A DNA stretch of 64,000 nucleotides. Source: Helopsaltes ochotensis (Eukaryota > Chordata > Aves > Passeriformes > Locustellidae). Location of the stretch: positions 592,635 through 656,634 of the forward strand of contig VXBM01000239.1 in NCBI GenBank assembly GCA_013400155.1, read 5' to 3'. The position numbers and the translations under genes are program-made. The notes under the pieces are model-generated. The model saw only the letters and a program-made list of their open reading frames with translations, had not been told where the DNA came from and did no database searches. This document shows, one piece after another, positions 38,336 through 51,219 of the stretch. How positions within the stretch are numbered: the first letter of the stretch is position 1; every line of letters begins with the position of its first letter.

Positions 38336-40280
38336 GGGTTTACTTGGCGATGCATTGGAAATAGTTGGTTTAGCAGGGATTGCATCTCAGTGATAACAGT
38401 GGGACACCTAAAATAGCTGCTAGTTTTTTCCGAGCTGTTAAGGGGAGGATAACTGAGGAAAGGAAGCAAAAATTACAAAGATGGACAGAATATGGCTAAA
38501 TATTTAGTGGCTCTGCTATGCCTTCTTTGCTTCTGCTGCTGGTGGTGGTTGCTTCTCAGTAATCAGCTTGACTTGAAGCTATGACATTGAAAGCCAAAGA
38601 ATTCATTGCTTGTAGTGGAGAAGATGTGAAGATGAAGTATCAAGTTGACATGCAAGATGCAAAGTTAAATTCATAGATTTTTGTCTGAAGATCAATTTCC
38701 CTCAAGCATTTCAGCTGAACGGAGTGAGGGGTTGTTCCAGTGTTTTATCTTCCTTTTTTGCAGGGGCTTGATATTTGGCTTTGAATTTGCCTGCACCCAA
38801 AACTTCTCCGAGTTTTGAGTTCTTTGCTCCTATTTGCAGTGATAGAGCTGGTTTCAGTGGCAGACATTGGGTTTGGACCAGAGCTTTCACACAGTAGCAT
38901 TGACTGCTCAGGTCAACAGTCTTTGTTCAAAACAAAGTCAGCTCAGTTTCCTCTGGCCAGGCATTGCACCGGCAATAAATGATATCAAGTACAATTAAAA
39001 AATAATAACTCCCAATTGTCTTTGTTAATTAAAAAAAAAAAAAGGTCAAAAAATGGGATGTATTTCAAATCTTTATTGTTTTGGCCAGTGATAAAATTTG
39101 GCAGTGACAGATTTAGGGGAGAAATAGTGAGGAAAACAGGTGAGCAAACCCTCAACTTTTATCCAAATGCCTTTGGAGGAGTGCACAAGGAATTAAGGGC
39201 ACACTTGGATTTCTGGCTCTTTGTGCCAGGATTTCCTTGCCAACTTGTGAATGTTTGAGTAAGAAACCCAAGCAGACCATCTCCCATACTACACAGGGCA
39301 TGTCCTGTGGCAGGATGAGGGGTGTGTGGTGTCTGTGGTGCTCCTGGACCACAGGCAGCTGCTGTGAATTGCTGCTGGAAAATAGGGAGACCCCACATGT
39401 GATACCAAACTTTAGTGAATCCTTTAAATGCTCATGTTAATGCACCAGCTTGAATGAGTGTCACGGGCCTGGGTTTTATTGTAATATTCCTTGGCTGCAG
39501 GGGCTGACTACTGAGATGTATATTCACATGTAAAGCAGTAAGAATACAATTAACAATGACACATGGAGAAAATCACTGTCAGTTGGCATTAGTTTGATGA
39601 TTAATGTGATTTTTTTTTTTATTAACATATTTTCTCCCCATCCGTGCTGGAGCTATGTCATCCTAGCCTCTGGGAGTAGGAAAGTAAGATCTACATATTT
39701 TTCTGTTTCTGTGGTTTCTATGACTGTCAGTCTGGCACCAGCACATAACTCTCAGAGAATATCACACTGCTGCTCGCTGGGTGGGTGGAAAGGAAAGAAA
39801 GCAAGCACAGAGGGAAAGAGCTAAGCTGAGTGTACAAGTATAACACCATAAGGAAAACCAGGCATCCCTTACAGCTCATCCTTCTGTCTCTAAGCATGCT
39901 GATTTCCAGATGGACCAAATGACCATTACGCAGCAATATATACCTCTCATACAGAAACTTCAGAATGAGAATTGGGCAAAACACCTTGCATTTCAAGTTC
40001 AGAAGCCATCATAGCTGTCTGAATGTGGAATCCAAATGTTGTCGCTCCTTTCTGTCTCAAATACCAAACCCTTGTACTTGCAAAAAACACTGAAAACAAC
40101 TTCCTATTTCATGGAAATCACAAACAAAATGCAAAATAGTTGAAAACAGAAACCACGTGTTCAAACACAAAGTTAAGGAAAAAGTAAATGAAAGGCACAG
40201 AAGAAGTGTTAAAAAAGCACTTCTCCCAACTTTACTGTGTCTATTAAAAAAAGCAAATGAAAACAGCATCTCTCTTTAAG
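38336..40280. other. Non-coding stretch, no gene recognised
   Basis: Contains a 13-A run at 39031-39043 and a T run at about 39610-39619. Short frames only, no domains. Confidence 0.6.
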
Positions 40281-40480
40281 CTACGGTTGAATTGTATTTA
40301 CTACAGTAAAACTACGGCAACTTGGTGCATTATATAATAAAAAAGCCAGTTTATTAAGTCGAATAGTAAAACTATAGTCAGTCTTTGCTCTAACACAGTA
40401 ACGTGGCAAATCAATGCTGACTGCAGCTTTATAGTTTCTTTAGCATCTGCAGTTAGTTACTGCAGTTTTACTATCTGCAT
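40281..40480. repeat. AT-rich block with repeated and inverted AGTAAAACT words
   Basis: ATAGTAAAACT (40363-40373) is the exact reverse complement of 40464-40474. A related CAGTAAAACTACGG lies at 40304-40317, and CTACGG is repeated at 40281 and 40312. The spacing and inverted arrangement could be the decayed ends of a small non-autonomous DNA transposon, but no target-site duplication or known terminal repeat was recognised. Confidence 0.35.
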
Positions 40481-43400
40481 TTCAATATACTCCTCTGATT
40501 AAAACTCCTCATAGTTTTTTTATTAGGTTTTCGGTCTACATATGTTTGATTTACCGCGACATTGTGAAATAGAGAATGTTGCTTTGAAAGTTCCCTTGAT
40601 GTTTTGAATTGTGGGTAAAATACAGAAATAGGAATAGGACAATGTGAGGAAGTGAAAATCCTCTTGAACCTCCACTGTAGTATATCAATCCGTGGGGGTA
40701 ACTTATGGTGGATGCCATGGCTATGGTAGAAGACAGTTTTCCTCCCAGGCAGCTGGGTCTGGTCACTGTGAGACAAAGAAGCCAGACGAGGCTTGGCGGG
40801 GGCCAGCTGGCTAATTCCTGTACCTTGGTGTTGCAACTTGCTCAGTCCTCTGAGTGTTGTAAGAAGATATGGAGCAATTCCCTTGGGATTAATGGCTAGA
40901 AAATTCTACTGATTTCTCTGTCAAGACAGTTGACTTATGTTTGAGCTGAACACGGAATTCTGGCTCAAAAACTAGAGGCATGGGTTAGCCCGGGAGATAA
41001 GGGACCAAAACTATCTGGACGTTTTAGATCCCTTGGCTACAGCATTGGAGGTTCCTGTGAGGATCACTCATCTCTTCCAAAGTCAATACAGGGACCTCAG
41101 TGCTGCACTGTCTATACTTCAGGTAAGACCTTGAGAAGGGGGAGCCAGTGGATATTAGGAACCAATTACCGTGCTTATTAAATTCCAGTTTCCTGCCTTT
41201 CATCAAGTTTTCCCTTCTCTTGGCTACTGGCTAGCTGTCCTCATCCATAACATATTTAATGTTCCTGTTAAAGTGTCCCCCACTAAAACAAAAAAGGCCT
41301 TGGCTTCAGAGAAGTAAGTGGAAAATATCCTCTAGATGTGGTGTGGGGAAAGAAATGGGAAAAAATATCGGCTTGTAAAGATGTTGTCTATGAAGTGACC
41401 CTGACAGTGAAGCCTCCTGGGGTTCATGGAGATTGCCATGGCTGGAAGATACAGAAGGGGTTGCGAAACAGCAGTGTCACAGAGTTATAATTTAGGAGCA
41501 GGGATTCTCATGCAGGGATACCATCCCAGCTTTCATGTGAATTCTCCTCCCACAGGACAGCACAAAAGCCCAGAAACAGAGGGCAGTCATCTCTGCTTCC
41601 AGAGACCCTCGTGACTGTGTGTAGGTTTACAGTCCTCTGCTTGATCCACATGCACTGCACCCATTCCTCACTGCCCAGCAGGGAACAGCCAATTATGGGG
41701 CCCTCCTCGGTGGTATATTTCCATCTTTGTCACCGATGCTCCCCCAGGGTGGCTGAAAGGCAGTGAGACGCCTTGTGTCTGTCAGCCCTCTACTAATGGA
41801 CACCACAAAGGATGCAGGAAGCTCTTTTGATGAGAAGGATATGGACAATACATTTCAGCAGACACAAGAACCTGAATGCCACCCACCTGGAGGAGGGGAT
41901 AACAGCCAAACTGAAAACTTTCAGGATGCCCTGTCTCTAAAAGGCTATCAATCCAGAATTAGAGGAAACAACAGTCGTACAGTTTAGATACTCACTTGTT
42001 TCAAATCAGAGAGCCATTCCAGGGACCTCTGTGCCTTTCTTTCTTACCTTTTCTCTGGGGACCTTCTGGTTTTGGCAAAAATAATAAACAAGGGGTTTTA
42101 TGGGTCATGCTTGGCTTTAGAAAAGGCAAGATGTGCTTTCTAGCAGTGATGCCGCGTGACAATTGTGACTGATCTAAGAATTTTTCCCTTGTTCTGTGTC
42201 TGAAGAACTTAGACAAAGGAGAAAATCTCATTTATATTCTTCCTTTCTGCCTCGCTGCAAAGCTTCTGACCCTCAGTGAGTCCTCCCCTCTGCATTGCTG
42301 CATCAGGCTTGAAAAAAACAGTATGTGGTGCTTTTGGTTTACTTCTAAGCTATACAGAGAATGCCAGTGGAGGTCCTGCCACAAGGATTCTGCAGATAAA
42401 CAGAAAACAACATTAGGACAATGAAGGATCTTTTCCTTTACCTGTAGTATAAACTCTGATAAAATATTTTAAGTGATCTTTCCTGTACTTTAACTAAAAC
42501 ATTAATTCTTTTTAGAAATTGGCTGGGTTTGGGGTTTTTTTTTAAGCATCTGTTTTTTTCATTCTCATCTGAAAGATCATTAATCATGCAGCTGTATTCA
42601 GGTCAAACTTCTAGTTTTGGACCCATTTTTGCGTTATTGCAGTACAGCTTTTAGCTGTGCTTTATGTCAGGCTTTAAGGCAAATAATGAAGAATTATTAC
42701 AAGAATTATAAATAAGGGAATTCTAAGTTAAAGATACTACCCCATCCTAAGCCAGTTCAGAGTGAAGGCTAACCCCACTCACTGGCATAGGCACAAAAAA
42801 CCAGTCTAGTTGGTCTTAGACAACAAGTGGATTTTTGAATGCATTTTAGGGTTTACTTTTTTTTTTTCCCAAGGACAAGGGTGTTTTTTTCTGATCCATG
42901 AGTCATTTCACAGACAGGTGAACTAACGCTGGAGATCTTCTCTGGATCTTCTATTAAAATTTCGCTAAACTAGGCTTTTGTAAAATGTCTTATAGGCTAG
43001 CAATGTCCCAAAAGGTACTATTCAGGTTAGAGTGGTGTTCTTTAAAATTAAAGACCCTGAATTAAACATTCCAGGATCAGAGGATCCAATTTACTAAGTA
43101 GAGAAATAAAACAGACTAAGGTGGGACTAAAGCTCATTTTGATGCTTCAGATAATGATGATATAAGGAAACCTGGCTTCCAGGTTTTACTTGAAATGAAT
43201 GTGCTACATGTCCCTCCTCCTCTCTATCTTTGAGGAATGTTTACAAGTGTCTCATGTAAAAATCAAGTCTCAAAGTTTATCTGCAACTGAATCTTTTGTT
43301 TGCAACTTCTTTAAAATGGAGGGGGAGTCCTGTGCATTGACACCAGTAAAACCATTAGATAAACAAACCTTTATTTCCTACATTTCCTTAAGACTTCAGA

Positions 43401-45739
43401 TCCTGCCTTATTTTTTTTCCTCCTAATGCTCCACTCATTAACAGGTTCATTTGATTCTTTCCTTGGGAATTCACCAGAGTTTGCCCTCAATCTCAAGGCA
43501 AATAGTTTATAAGTGACCTGCCGGATGGTGTTTGTTAACTGCCTCAGTCCCAATGGAACACTGATATACCCCTAATTAGGATGTGAAGGGAAAAAACTCC
43601 AAGTGCTCTGAGATGATTTGGGAAAGTTAACGGAGAAAGCCTAGCTGTTCATCTTCCAAGGTTCAAGGCAAAAGTGGAAAGGGAACAGGAAAAAATCCCA
43701 CATCAGGAGTGAAAAGGAAAAACAGAAACATTAGGATGACAGCTGTGCATCCTACTGGTTTAGGGGGTTTTTTTGGTTTTTTGTTGTTTTTTGGTTTTTT
43801 TTTATTGATCACAGGGGTGTTTTGTGTGTGCTGTAAAATAAATGATGAGTTGAACTCTCCTAAGAATTATATTGGGGTACAGCATGAAAACACTTTCACA
43901 TCTTTTCCATTCCCCCTCTGATGCAGAAACCCAACAGGTGCTCAGCAGAGCAGCGATGTTCCTTGCCTTGTAGAAAGCACTTGTTTATTCAAACTGATCC
44001 TCTTGAAAGAAAAAACCCATGAGGGGCTGTACAGGGTCAGTAGGACACCAGTCTGCTGAACCAGCTGAGGTTTGGTGAGGTACAGGAGATCAAGCCCTAA
44101 TATCCTTTCCCTGTGGAAGGCTGGAGAATTGGGGTGGGAGAATTTGACTTTGAAGCCATAGCTTAAGAAAACTGGTCCATTTAGCATCTCCACTGGGAAT
44201 GTGTTTACCTTTAAGCACCTTTAACAAGCCCTGCATCTGCACAGAAGCACTTTCCTGAGCTGTGTTTGTTGTTCCAGCCACAGGTGATATTACGTGTATC
44301 TCTTGCGCTTGGTACTTTTGGTTGAGATTTAACACACTATTGTATATTAATAATCCTGTAATTTAATAACATCAAGGTTATTCCCCATAACACAGAACAG
44401 ATGGTGACGCCTTGTAACATAGTGCTTTATCAAGCAGTTCTGTGAAGGATTGATTTTTGTCCTTATTCCTCCTTGTTGAGAAAATGTCTTCACCTTCCAG
44501 TACTTTCTGAAAACTGTGACATGATAGATTAATGTCCTGTTTTATGCATTTCCCATTTTTCGGCTCTCCCTGAAAGGAGAGGTGTGTGCAGATCATCTCT
44601 CTCCCGCTCTATAGTACCAGGCTGATGAGCCGTGGTCCCTCCTGGCCCAGCCAGAGAAGTTGCATTCAGAGATTCCAGCCGACAGCAATACCATTCAAGG
44701 ACACTGCTCCTCTCAGCCCAGTGAGAGGGAGTTTGTACAGGAGCTGAACTGAACTGACAAATATCTGTGCCTGGGACTGTGCATTGCCAAAGGCGCCTGT
44801 GAAATGGGGTGGACTACAGTTTCAAGGATATCTCTTCAAGGTTTCTTAAGCTCCTCACTGTTTATGGTGGAGTGGGACCCCAGCCAGCAGTGCATCAGCA
44901 GCTCAGGAAGCAGGGCAGGGTTGTGAGCAGGGGGCTCTGTTGCCTGCTGGCTTTGTTTTTATTCTGCATATAATTTTGCTTGATTCTTCCCACCTGAGGT
45001 ATCTCTGGGTCTTTAGCCCACACAGAATGGCTTTAGCCCACCCTTAAAGCAACTACATTCTACCCAAATCCCACTGAAATGGCCCCGAAGCCCTGCAGAC
45101 CTGAGCCAAGCAGATCTCAACCCCACAGATCTACTAAGCAGGGAAAATGAGTGTGCTTTAGCTTCACCTGCTCAGTTCTCACCAGCACTAAGCTTTGCAG
45201 ATGTAATCCTTAAATATCAACACTGGGCAGTTGGAGATAATCTATTATTTAAGGCCTTTCATGTGTTCAACATTGATTTAACTTCCTAGCTACCTGTACC
45301 CAGCACGCTTCTAAGGGCTTGTCCTAATTGCTTGTATTCTTCAGAAGCACGTTGCAGACCTGACTGGGTGCTGTGTGTTAGTTTTGAGGACAATTTGACG
45401 TGTATTAGATCTGCTTGCTCTCTATTTTCACTATCACAAGTTTCCCAGAGAGGGAAAAGTAGCCCACCCTATAACCTTTGTACCTTCAGCCTCTCCAGCT
45501 ATTACTAATGGTCCTCCTTCTCCTTCCTCTGCTTGAGCCTGGTCTTCCTGGATGGGAATTACCTCCCCTCCACCCCCACCTCTTTTATTATTTCCAAGAC
45601 ACACTATGCATGAAACTGCAAACACCTGGCAGACATTCCAGGGAGCGATCTGTAGTGCGTCTCCTGCGCTGCACAGGCATCTGAGCTGAACCTCGTTTTA
45701 GGGATCCCAGAGGTCCTCTCAATCAATAATCCATGTATT
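40481..45739. other. Non-coding stretch, no gene recognised
   Basis: Contains a T/G low-complexity tract at 43763-43803 and shorter T runs near 42859. An exon-like stretch at 41043-41122 was considered and rejected. No domain-bearing frame was seen. Confidence 0.6.
43763..43803. repeat. T/G-rich low-complexity tract
   Basis: Runs of T broken by GG, beginning with five G, of the same style as the tracts at 7785 and 52662. No coding meaning. Confidence 0.8.
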
Positions 45740-46020
45740 TTTATGAGAGCTAGATTATGGGGATTTGCAAAGGGGTTGATTAAGTAATGCTTCAAAGAGC
45801 AGTTACAACTAACACCTGCAGCATTAATAGGGATCTATTAATAGAAAGTGCACGATTTAGTAATAATCCCTTATTCATACAAATGCCCCTTGATTTATGC
45901 CTGTCAGAATAGACAATACTTTCCATATATCCAGCTGGATTTAGATAGATGTGACTTCAACATCTGGCTAAGTGATGACATTTCAACTATGCAGACGTCA
46001 TGCAGGGGGCCCAGAACAGT
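45740..46020. promoter_or_regulatory. Candidate conserved non-coding element
   Basis: A dense set of homeodomain-like TAAT words includes an inverted pair, ATTAATAG (45823-45830) and CTATTAAT (45835-45842), separated by GGAT. Further on are TTTAGTAATAATCCC, CTTGATTTATGCC and a CRE-like AGACGTCATG near 45992. The texture resembles deeply conserved enhancers near developmental genes. Conservation must be tested; nothing here proves activity. Confidence 0.28.
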
Positions 46021-47963
46021 TAGCTAGAAAAGGGATAATAATCATGCTCCTTACATTGCTCACCACCTGCACGTTCACACTGTGTGGAAATGGTTTCCTG
46101 TGCTGATCTATCGCAGGTAGTTATCTGCAGGTGCCCCAGTGAGACGGTCTGAGCATTGTCAATCACTGCCCAGGCACCGGGGAAACCAGCACTGACCCTT
46201 TTGTTGGCTGGATGAGGCTGGACACAGACTCAATGTCTGGGGTGCAGCCTGTTGTACCAGTCCTGGAAATGTAGAGCTGATGGGTTTCCTCCACAAAAAA
46301 ATAGACTTTTGACTTAATATAGGATGTGCATAGAGATCTCAGAACAAGAAAAGAGCTTCACACAACTGACTGCAAACTCTGAAAGGCAGATCTTTCAAGC
46401 TAGTACTAACGTCTTGCACTTAGCCAGTACCTCTGGCTAAATCTATTCTACCATTTGAAGCTAATGAAGAGCCATCATTAACCTATTACACTTGTGTCAT
46501 ACTGAATTTTGTCTCTGTTGCTTGTCTTCCTCATGCTAGTCAACTGGAGATTGTGTAAAGCTCTTCCTCACGATAATTCTGCTATTTGTTAAGGCAACTG
46601 TGCTCCGCTGGATTGGTCTCTGCTGCACAAATGGAACAGAACCAGATAACAGATTCACACATAGATGGTTTGCAGCTTTTCCAAATGCAAATTGTTAGTG
46701 CTCCAAGCAAATAAATGGGACAGATATCGTCCAGATGAGTCTGTCACGCTCCATGAACAAGGTTCTTTGGTTTCCAATGGATTTTGATCTTGTGACTTTC
46801 TCCTAGTTCTAGAAATAATCTCTCCCACTCCAATTAGGACTTGCACTTTTCACTTCTCTAGGCTTGCTCTGGATTTATGGCATCATCCCTAAGAGCAGAC
46901 TGGATACTCGGCAGCTTCTGGACAGCTTAATTAAGGGCTGGATCTCAGCATAAATCCATGCAAAACTCTTTATTGTTTGCTTTTGTTTTCCTTTCACGGC
47001 AGAGATCATGACGACAGGTCACTTCTGGATAGTCTATAAATTATCTGGGGGGGAAAAAGTAATTTTTCAATTACATGTAGCTGTTACTCCAAAACAAACT
47101 TTGATATACTCTGGGTAAAGTCTGTGGGGAATATCCAGGCATTTCAAAATCCTGTTGTTTTTCTTGTCTGAGTGGGAAGTAGTTTTGTTTTGTTTCCTGA
47201 CGTTCCCCACTCCAACGCACGGCACAATTCCTGCCTCCACAAGGCACCAGGCCAGTGCTGCCTTTCTCCAGCTTCAGAGCTCTCAGAAATGCTGAATGTC
47301 ACCTGGCTGTGGCTAAAGCAGCCAGTCGTGGGTGAAGGTTCACACTGATTCATGCTGGACTCAGAACAGCTCTTCTGTCACTATCTAAAAGCTCTGCTTT
47401 TTCTCCGTGCATGTGAACAGTCATCATGAGTGGTTCTGCTTACCTGACAACCTGTACACATTCAGAGCTTTGCTTGGGGCATATGGACCCAGTGCCCAGA
47501 CTTCAACCAGCAAAAAAGGGGAAATTATCTTAGCGTGAAAACGAAGGCATAATTCAGGGGCTGAAATGAAAATAAGTTAGCCTGGATTTAACTGTCCTGC
47601 TCTGCAGGTGAAGGAGACTTTTTAGGGCAATGCTATCAAGTTTAAACATAGGTAAAATGGCCTTACTTCTTTCTCACCGCCCACTTTGGGCAACAAAGGG
47701 AGGAAGTTTATCCTCTTCTTCCTCCCACATGCCTTGCAGCACAACACATTTAGGCATCTAACATTATCAGTGGAAAGCCTACTCTGCCACGTATTCCACC
47801 ATGATTCCTTGTGTTAAATAGGAGACACAACAAAAATGTACTGTTCATTAATAAGAACTCACTGACAAATAACATTGTACACAAAATAATGGTGTGAGAG
47901 GCTCTAGGAGAAGATGTGGTCTTTCTCCTGAGCATAGAAAGCTCAAGCATACCTAGACTACTG
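46021..47963. other. Non-coding stretch, no gene recognised
   Basis: Ordinary mixed sequence with short frames only. No repeat family or RNA gene recognised. Confidence 0.6.
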
Positions 47964-48129
47964 TCCTTTGTTGCATCACATCCTGAGCAGGGTTGTATCC
48001 CAGACTCCATAGAGGGCCCATAATGACCAGAATGGATCAAGTTAGCATGGAATGTATGTACCCATGGGATTGGGATCCTGTAACATGCAAGAAATAGGCA
48101 AACAAGTAACACAGAAGAAAGATACTCCT
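47964..48129. repeat. Unidentified repeat, copy A
   Basis: About 166 bp that align with 48937-49106 in the same orientation, at roughly four-fifths identity by my hand alignment. Shared blocks include CATCCTGAGCAGGGT, TATCCCAGACTCC, GATCCTGTA, ATGCAAGA and GCAAACAAG. Differences include a 6-7 base gap near 48030 and a 3-base gap near 48114. The minus strand has an open frame across the copy, but the partner carries a one-base deletion that breaks it. The family is unknown to me. It may be an old interspersed repeat or one half of an ancient duplication. Confidence 0.8.
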
Positions 48130-48936
48130 ATTTTTTGGTACACATCCTGCTTTATTTCCCAAAAAAGTAGGGAAAAATTAATGAGTAAGGAAAAGCTATC
48201 CTTACCCTTTGGAATGCATAATGTAGGCTAAGGGTTTATATCCTCGTCAAGCAGAATTTGCTGGTGGCTGCTGAGATGGCTTTTTTGATGGGGTTTCTTA
48301 AGTATGGGTTGTCTTTCTGCTCCTGCTGGACTGTGCTCCTAGCAAGTGACTCGTTGGTAGTTTAAGAATTTCTGTTACGGGGCAACTGAGCCACAGAAAT
48401 TCTACTTTTACAGGTCAGGTAAATCATAAGGGTTTTTTGGGGGTGGTTTTCTTTTCCTTTGTGGGTTTTTGAAATCCTTTAATGGTTCTACTTTTTTTTT
48501 TTTTTTAATGATTTATGTCCAGACTCTGCATTCCCTGCAGGTCATGAGACATGCAGTGTGTTCAGCAGTGATGCCTGCTGGAGGAGTTTCTGTCTGCTGC
48601 TTGTCACTATAAGTGATGTGCTGCTAAGCAAAGAGCCACAATTAGTCTGGATGGTGTTTGTCACTGCCTTTGAGAGGAAATCTCTTATCTAGAAGCTGGG
48701 GGAGAGCTTTCCAAATTCACTGGCTTACACAAGCCAGCTAGAGCTTATCACTCCCCATGTGCCCTGCTCTGTCTGTGGAACCCATCCATTCAGGCTCTGA
48801 GCTCTTCTTTCATGCAAATAACTTCAAAAGTTCTCTTTTCTACCAAAAAACAAAATAAACAAACACCCATACAGATGCAAAAACCCCCAACCAAAACAAA
48901 CAAACAAACAAACAAACCTGAGGATTTTGGGGTTTG
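48130..48936. other. Spacer between the two repeat copies
   Basis: Holds a 15-T run at 48492-48506 and T/G-rich sequence at about 48430-48475, and ends in an A/C-rich tract with (AAAC)6 at 48894-48917. It shows no retroviral internal features that I recognise, so a reading of the flanking copies as LTRs is not supported. A perfect 11-bp hairpin (48365-48375 with 48393-48403) is within chance. Confidence 0.6.
48894..48917. repeat. (AAAC)6 microsatellite
   Basis: Six perfect AAAC units in a longer A/C-rich tract that starts near 48845. It lies about 20 bp before repeat copy B. On the minus strand it would be a (GTTT)n tail just after that copy, which might be a retroposon tail. Confidence 0.95.
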
Positions 48937-49106
48937 TTCTTTATTGCATTGCATCCTGAGCAGGGTATATCCCAGACTCCGCAGAAGGGCTATAATGTGC
49001 AAGGAGATCAAATGGATGAAGTTAGTGTGGAATGCACACAATCATGAGATTAAGATCCTGTACTATGCAAGACATGTGCAAACAAGAAACATAGAAAGAT
49101 GCTCCT
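48937..49106. repeat. Unidentified repeat, copy B
   Basis: The second copy of the unit at 47964-48129, in direct orientation, 973 bp downstream at the left edge. It begins TTCTTTATTGCATTGC and ends AAAGATGCTCCT. The flanks beyond these points do not align with the flanks of copy A, so the homology has sharp ends, as expected for two insertions of one repeat family or a limited duplication. Confidence 0.8.
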
Positions 49107-51219
49107 GAAAACCTGAGGGGCTTTTTGGAGTGGGAAAGAGAGACCTATCTTTTGCACTCTGCTTTTTAGCAGACCTGTCAAATGCCAAAAGACTGAAAAC
49201 TTACTATTAGGAAAACCTTAAAATAAATAAGACGGTAACTTCCCCTGCAATCTCCTACCCTTCCTTCAGGCAGGGCAGAAATAAAAATGCTCAGGAGGGA
49301 TGACTTTTGGGTGTAGAGATTTTAACCAGTCTGTTTTTAAATACTTTCCACTCTGGAAGGTGGCAGTGGGTTCCCCATGGGTACAGCTGGCATCACACAG
49401 GTGGGAGGCAGATCTGCAGCAGGGCAAACACCCCTTGGACATCCATGCCCGGAAGGTGGTAAGTGGGAGAAGAGCGAAGGCAGCAATCTTGGCCCTACAT
49501 GAGGAAAAGCTTCTCTCTCCTGCACTTGAGTAATCGATTCTCCTTACCTGAGCCCAAACCTCCCCCCCAAAAAACATACATAAATGGAGAGGAAACCGGA
49601 TCCAGCCCTCCCCAGGGCCAGCAAGCATCCTTGTAAAACAGGGCCTTTATGGGATGAAGGAAGGCAAGTTGTAGGGGCTACATCTGTGCAATAAAATATT
49701 TAAATATGCTCTGGGACCAAATCAATAACTCTTCTTTTAAGCCAGGCTTGCTGCTGTTCTCATTTTTGTTAATATTGCCCAGTATCATGAAGACCAAAAG
49801 TTAGCAATTCAGCCAGCTTCTCTGGCTTTCTACTAATTGACCATCAATGCAATCAATTCTAAACCTCCTACCTGCACCAGTTTTTGCCTCAGTTTGCCTG
49901 TCCACAGCTAGGACAGAAGCCCTGTCTGACTAAACAACAGTGACTGTGCAAAAGATCTTTGGATAGCTGGGTACCATACATTGGAAGGACACTGGAAAGG
50001 GGCTGTAACTTTGAGTCCATAGAGGTATGGTGATTAAGGCAAACTGAAAATCTGTTCTTTAGCATCGTACACCAATTACATTACATCCATTTAGACAGGA
50101 TTTTAAACTTTGCTGTCACTGATAGACCTGAGCTCTCCCTGCTGTAAGGAAGCACAGCTATGTTGGCTTTATTTTCTATAAATTCAAGATGCTTCCAGAG
50201 TAAATGAGAATGAGGTTTAAGTGTCTCATGCTGTAGGATGAAGGCAAAAGGTGTGTTACAAGTTATAGGATTGCTTCCATTTCAGGAAGCTTTTTGTTGG
50301 CTTAGAAGCCACCACTGCTTGTTAGGAACATGTTTTCAGGAAAATATCTTGTTATATCAATGTATGTCTTGAAGACTCCTGAGTGTACCTGATTTTGTTC
50401 AATTTCTCAAAGTTCAAGTACAGTCTTTCCCCTTGCATCAGTTTTGGTTGTTTGGTTTGTTTTGTTTTGTTTTCCTCTTACCTGCTTTGTTTTAAAACCT
50501 GGCTTTCCTGGGAGGCAGCATAGAAGGTCAAATAACATGGCAATTCCTGTGATTCAAAGTTTGAAACATGCTGTGGCAGTTATTGCAGGAAAACGATGCT
50601 CATGTCACATGCTTTTAAGAGAAGTGTTGTGCTCACTACTCAGCCCTTTGTGGATGATTGTGACCTCTCAAAAATTTCATTTTAATCTCTGACTAAAGTT
50701 ACAGGGACAGCACCCCATAGGAGGTTGCTTTTTATGATCCTTGCACAGCAATAAGCTGCTGAAGAGCTCAAAACCCGAGAAAGGTCCAAACTGCAACATT
50801 CTGCTTTGAATTTCAAATATCCTTAAGCTTGAGGGGGATTCAGTTTCTGGGTTTTATTCATCTCAGTCTCTCTTTAGAGCTACAAACAAAATTTAGGGTC
50901 TTTTTTTCCGTTGCTGTAGGCTTTTACTGAAACATCGAGAACTCCAGGGACTCTTGTTTCTCTGTACACAGAGTTTCCAATAACATAACGTGAGGAGGCT
51001 TTTCTGTTAAAGGAGCACAGGTTGCCTGATCTAAAGATGCTCTGCCAGCTGTTATGGGTGTGCAGTCTGCACAGAAAGGAGATTCTCAGCAATGAGCTGA
51101 GATGAACACTGCCACCAGCATCTCCCCTTCCTCCTCCCCTTGTTCCTTTGATTAAGCCAAGCCTTCCAAACCCTATGCTTTTTAATGTATATTTACGTAT
51201 CCCTCTATTTGCAATACAG
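49107..51219. other. Non-coding stretch, no gene recognised
   Basis: Frames at 49266-49628 (minus) and 49300-49533 (plus) overlap and lack domains. A T/G tract lies at about 50447-50471. Pyrimidine-rich sequence (CTCCCCTTCCTCCTCCCC) near 51121-51138 lies upstream of the exon-like block but is too far away to be its acceptor tract. Confidence 0.55.

Noticed and set aside
41043..41122. Exon-like stretch bounded by an AG and a GTAAGA donor
   Set aside because: Weak acceptor, no CpG retention and a competing open frame on the minus strand; clearly weaker than 51220-51320.
48365..48403. 11-bp perfect inverted repeat with a 17-nt loop
   Set aside because: Expected about once by chance in a few windows of this size.
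47964..49106. The two direct repeats as LTRs of a short retrovirus
   Set aside because: Edges lack a clear TG...CA pattern, the interior of about 800 bp has no primer-binding site, polypurine tract or gag/pol similarity that I can see.
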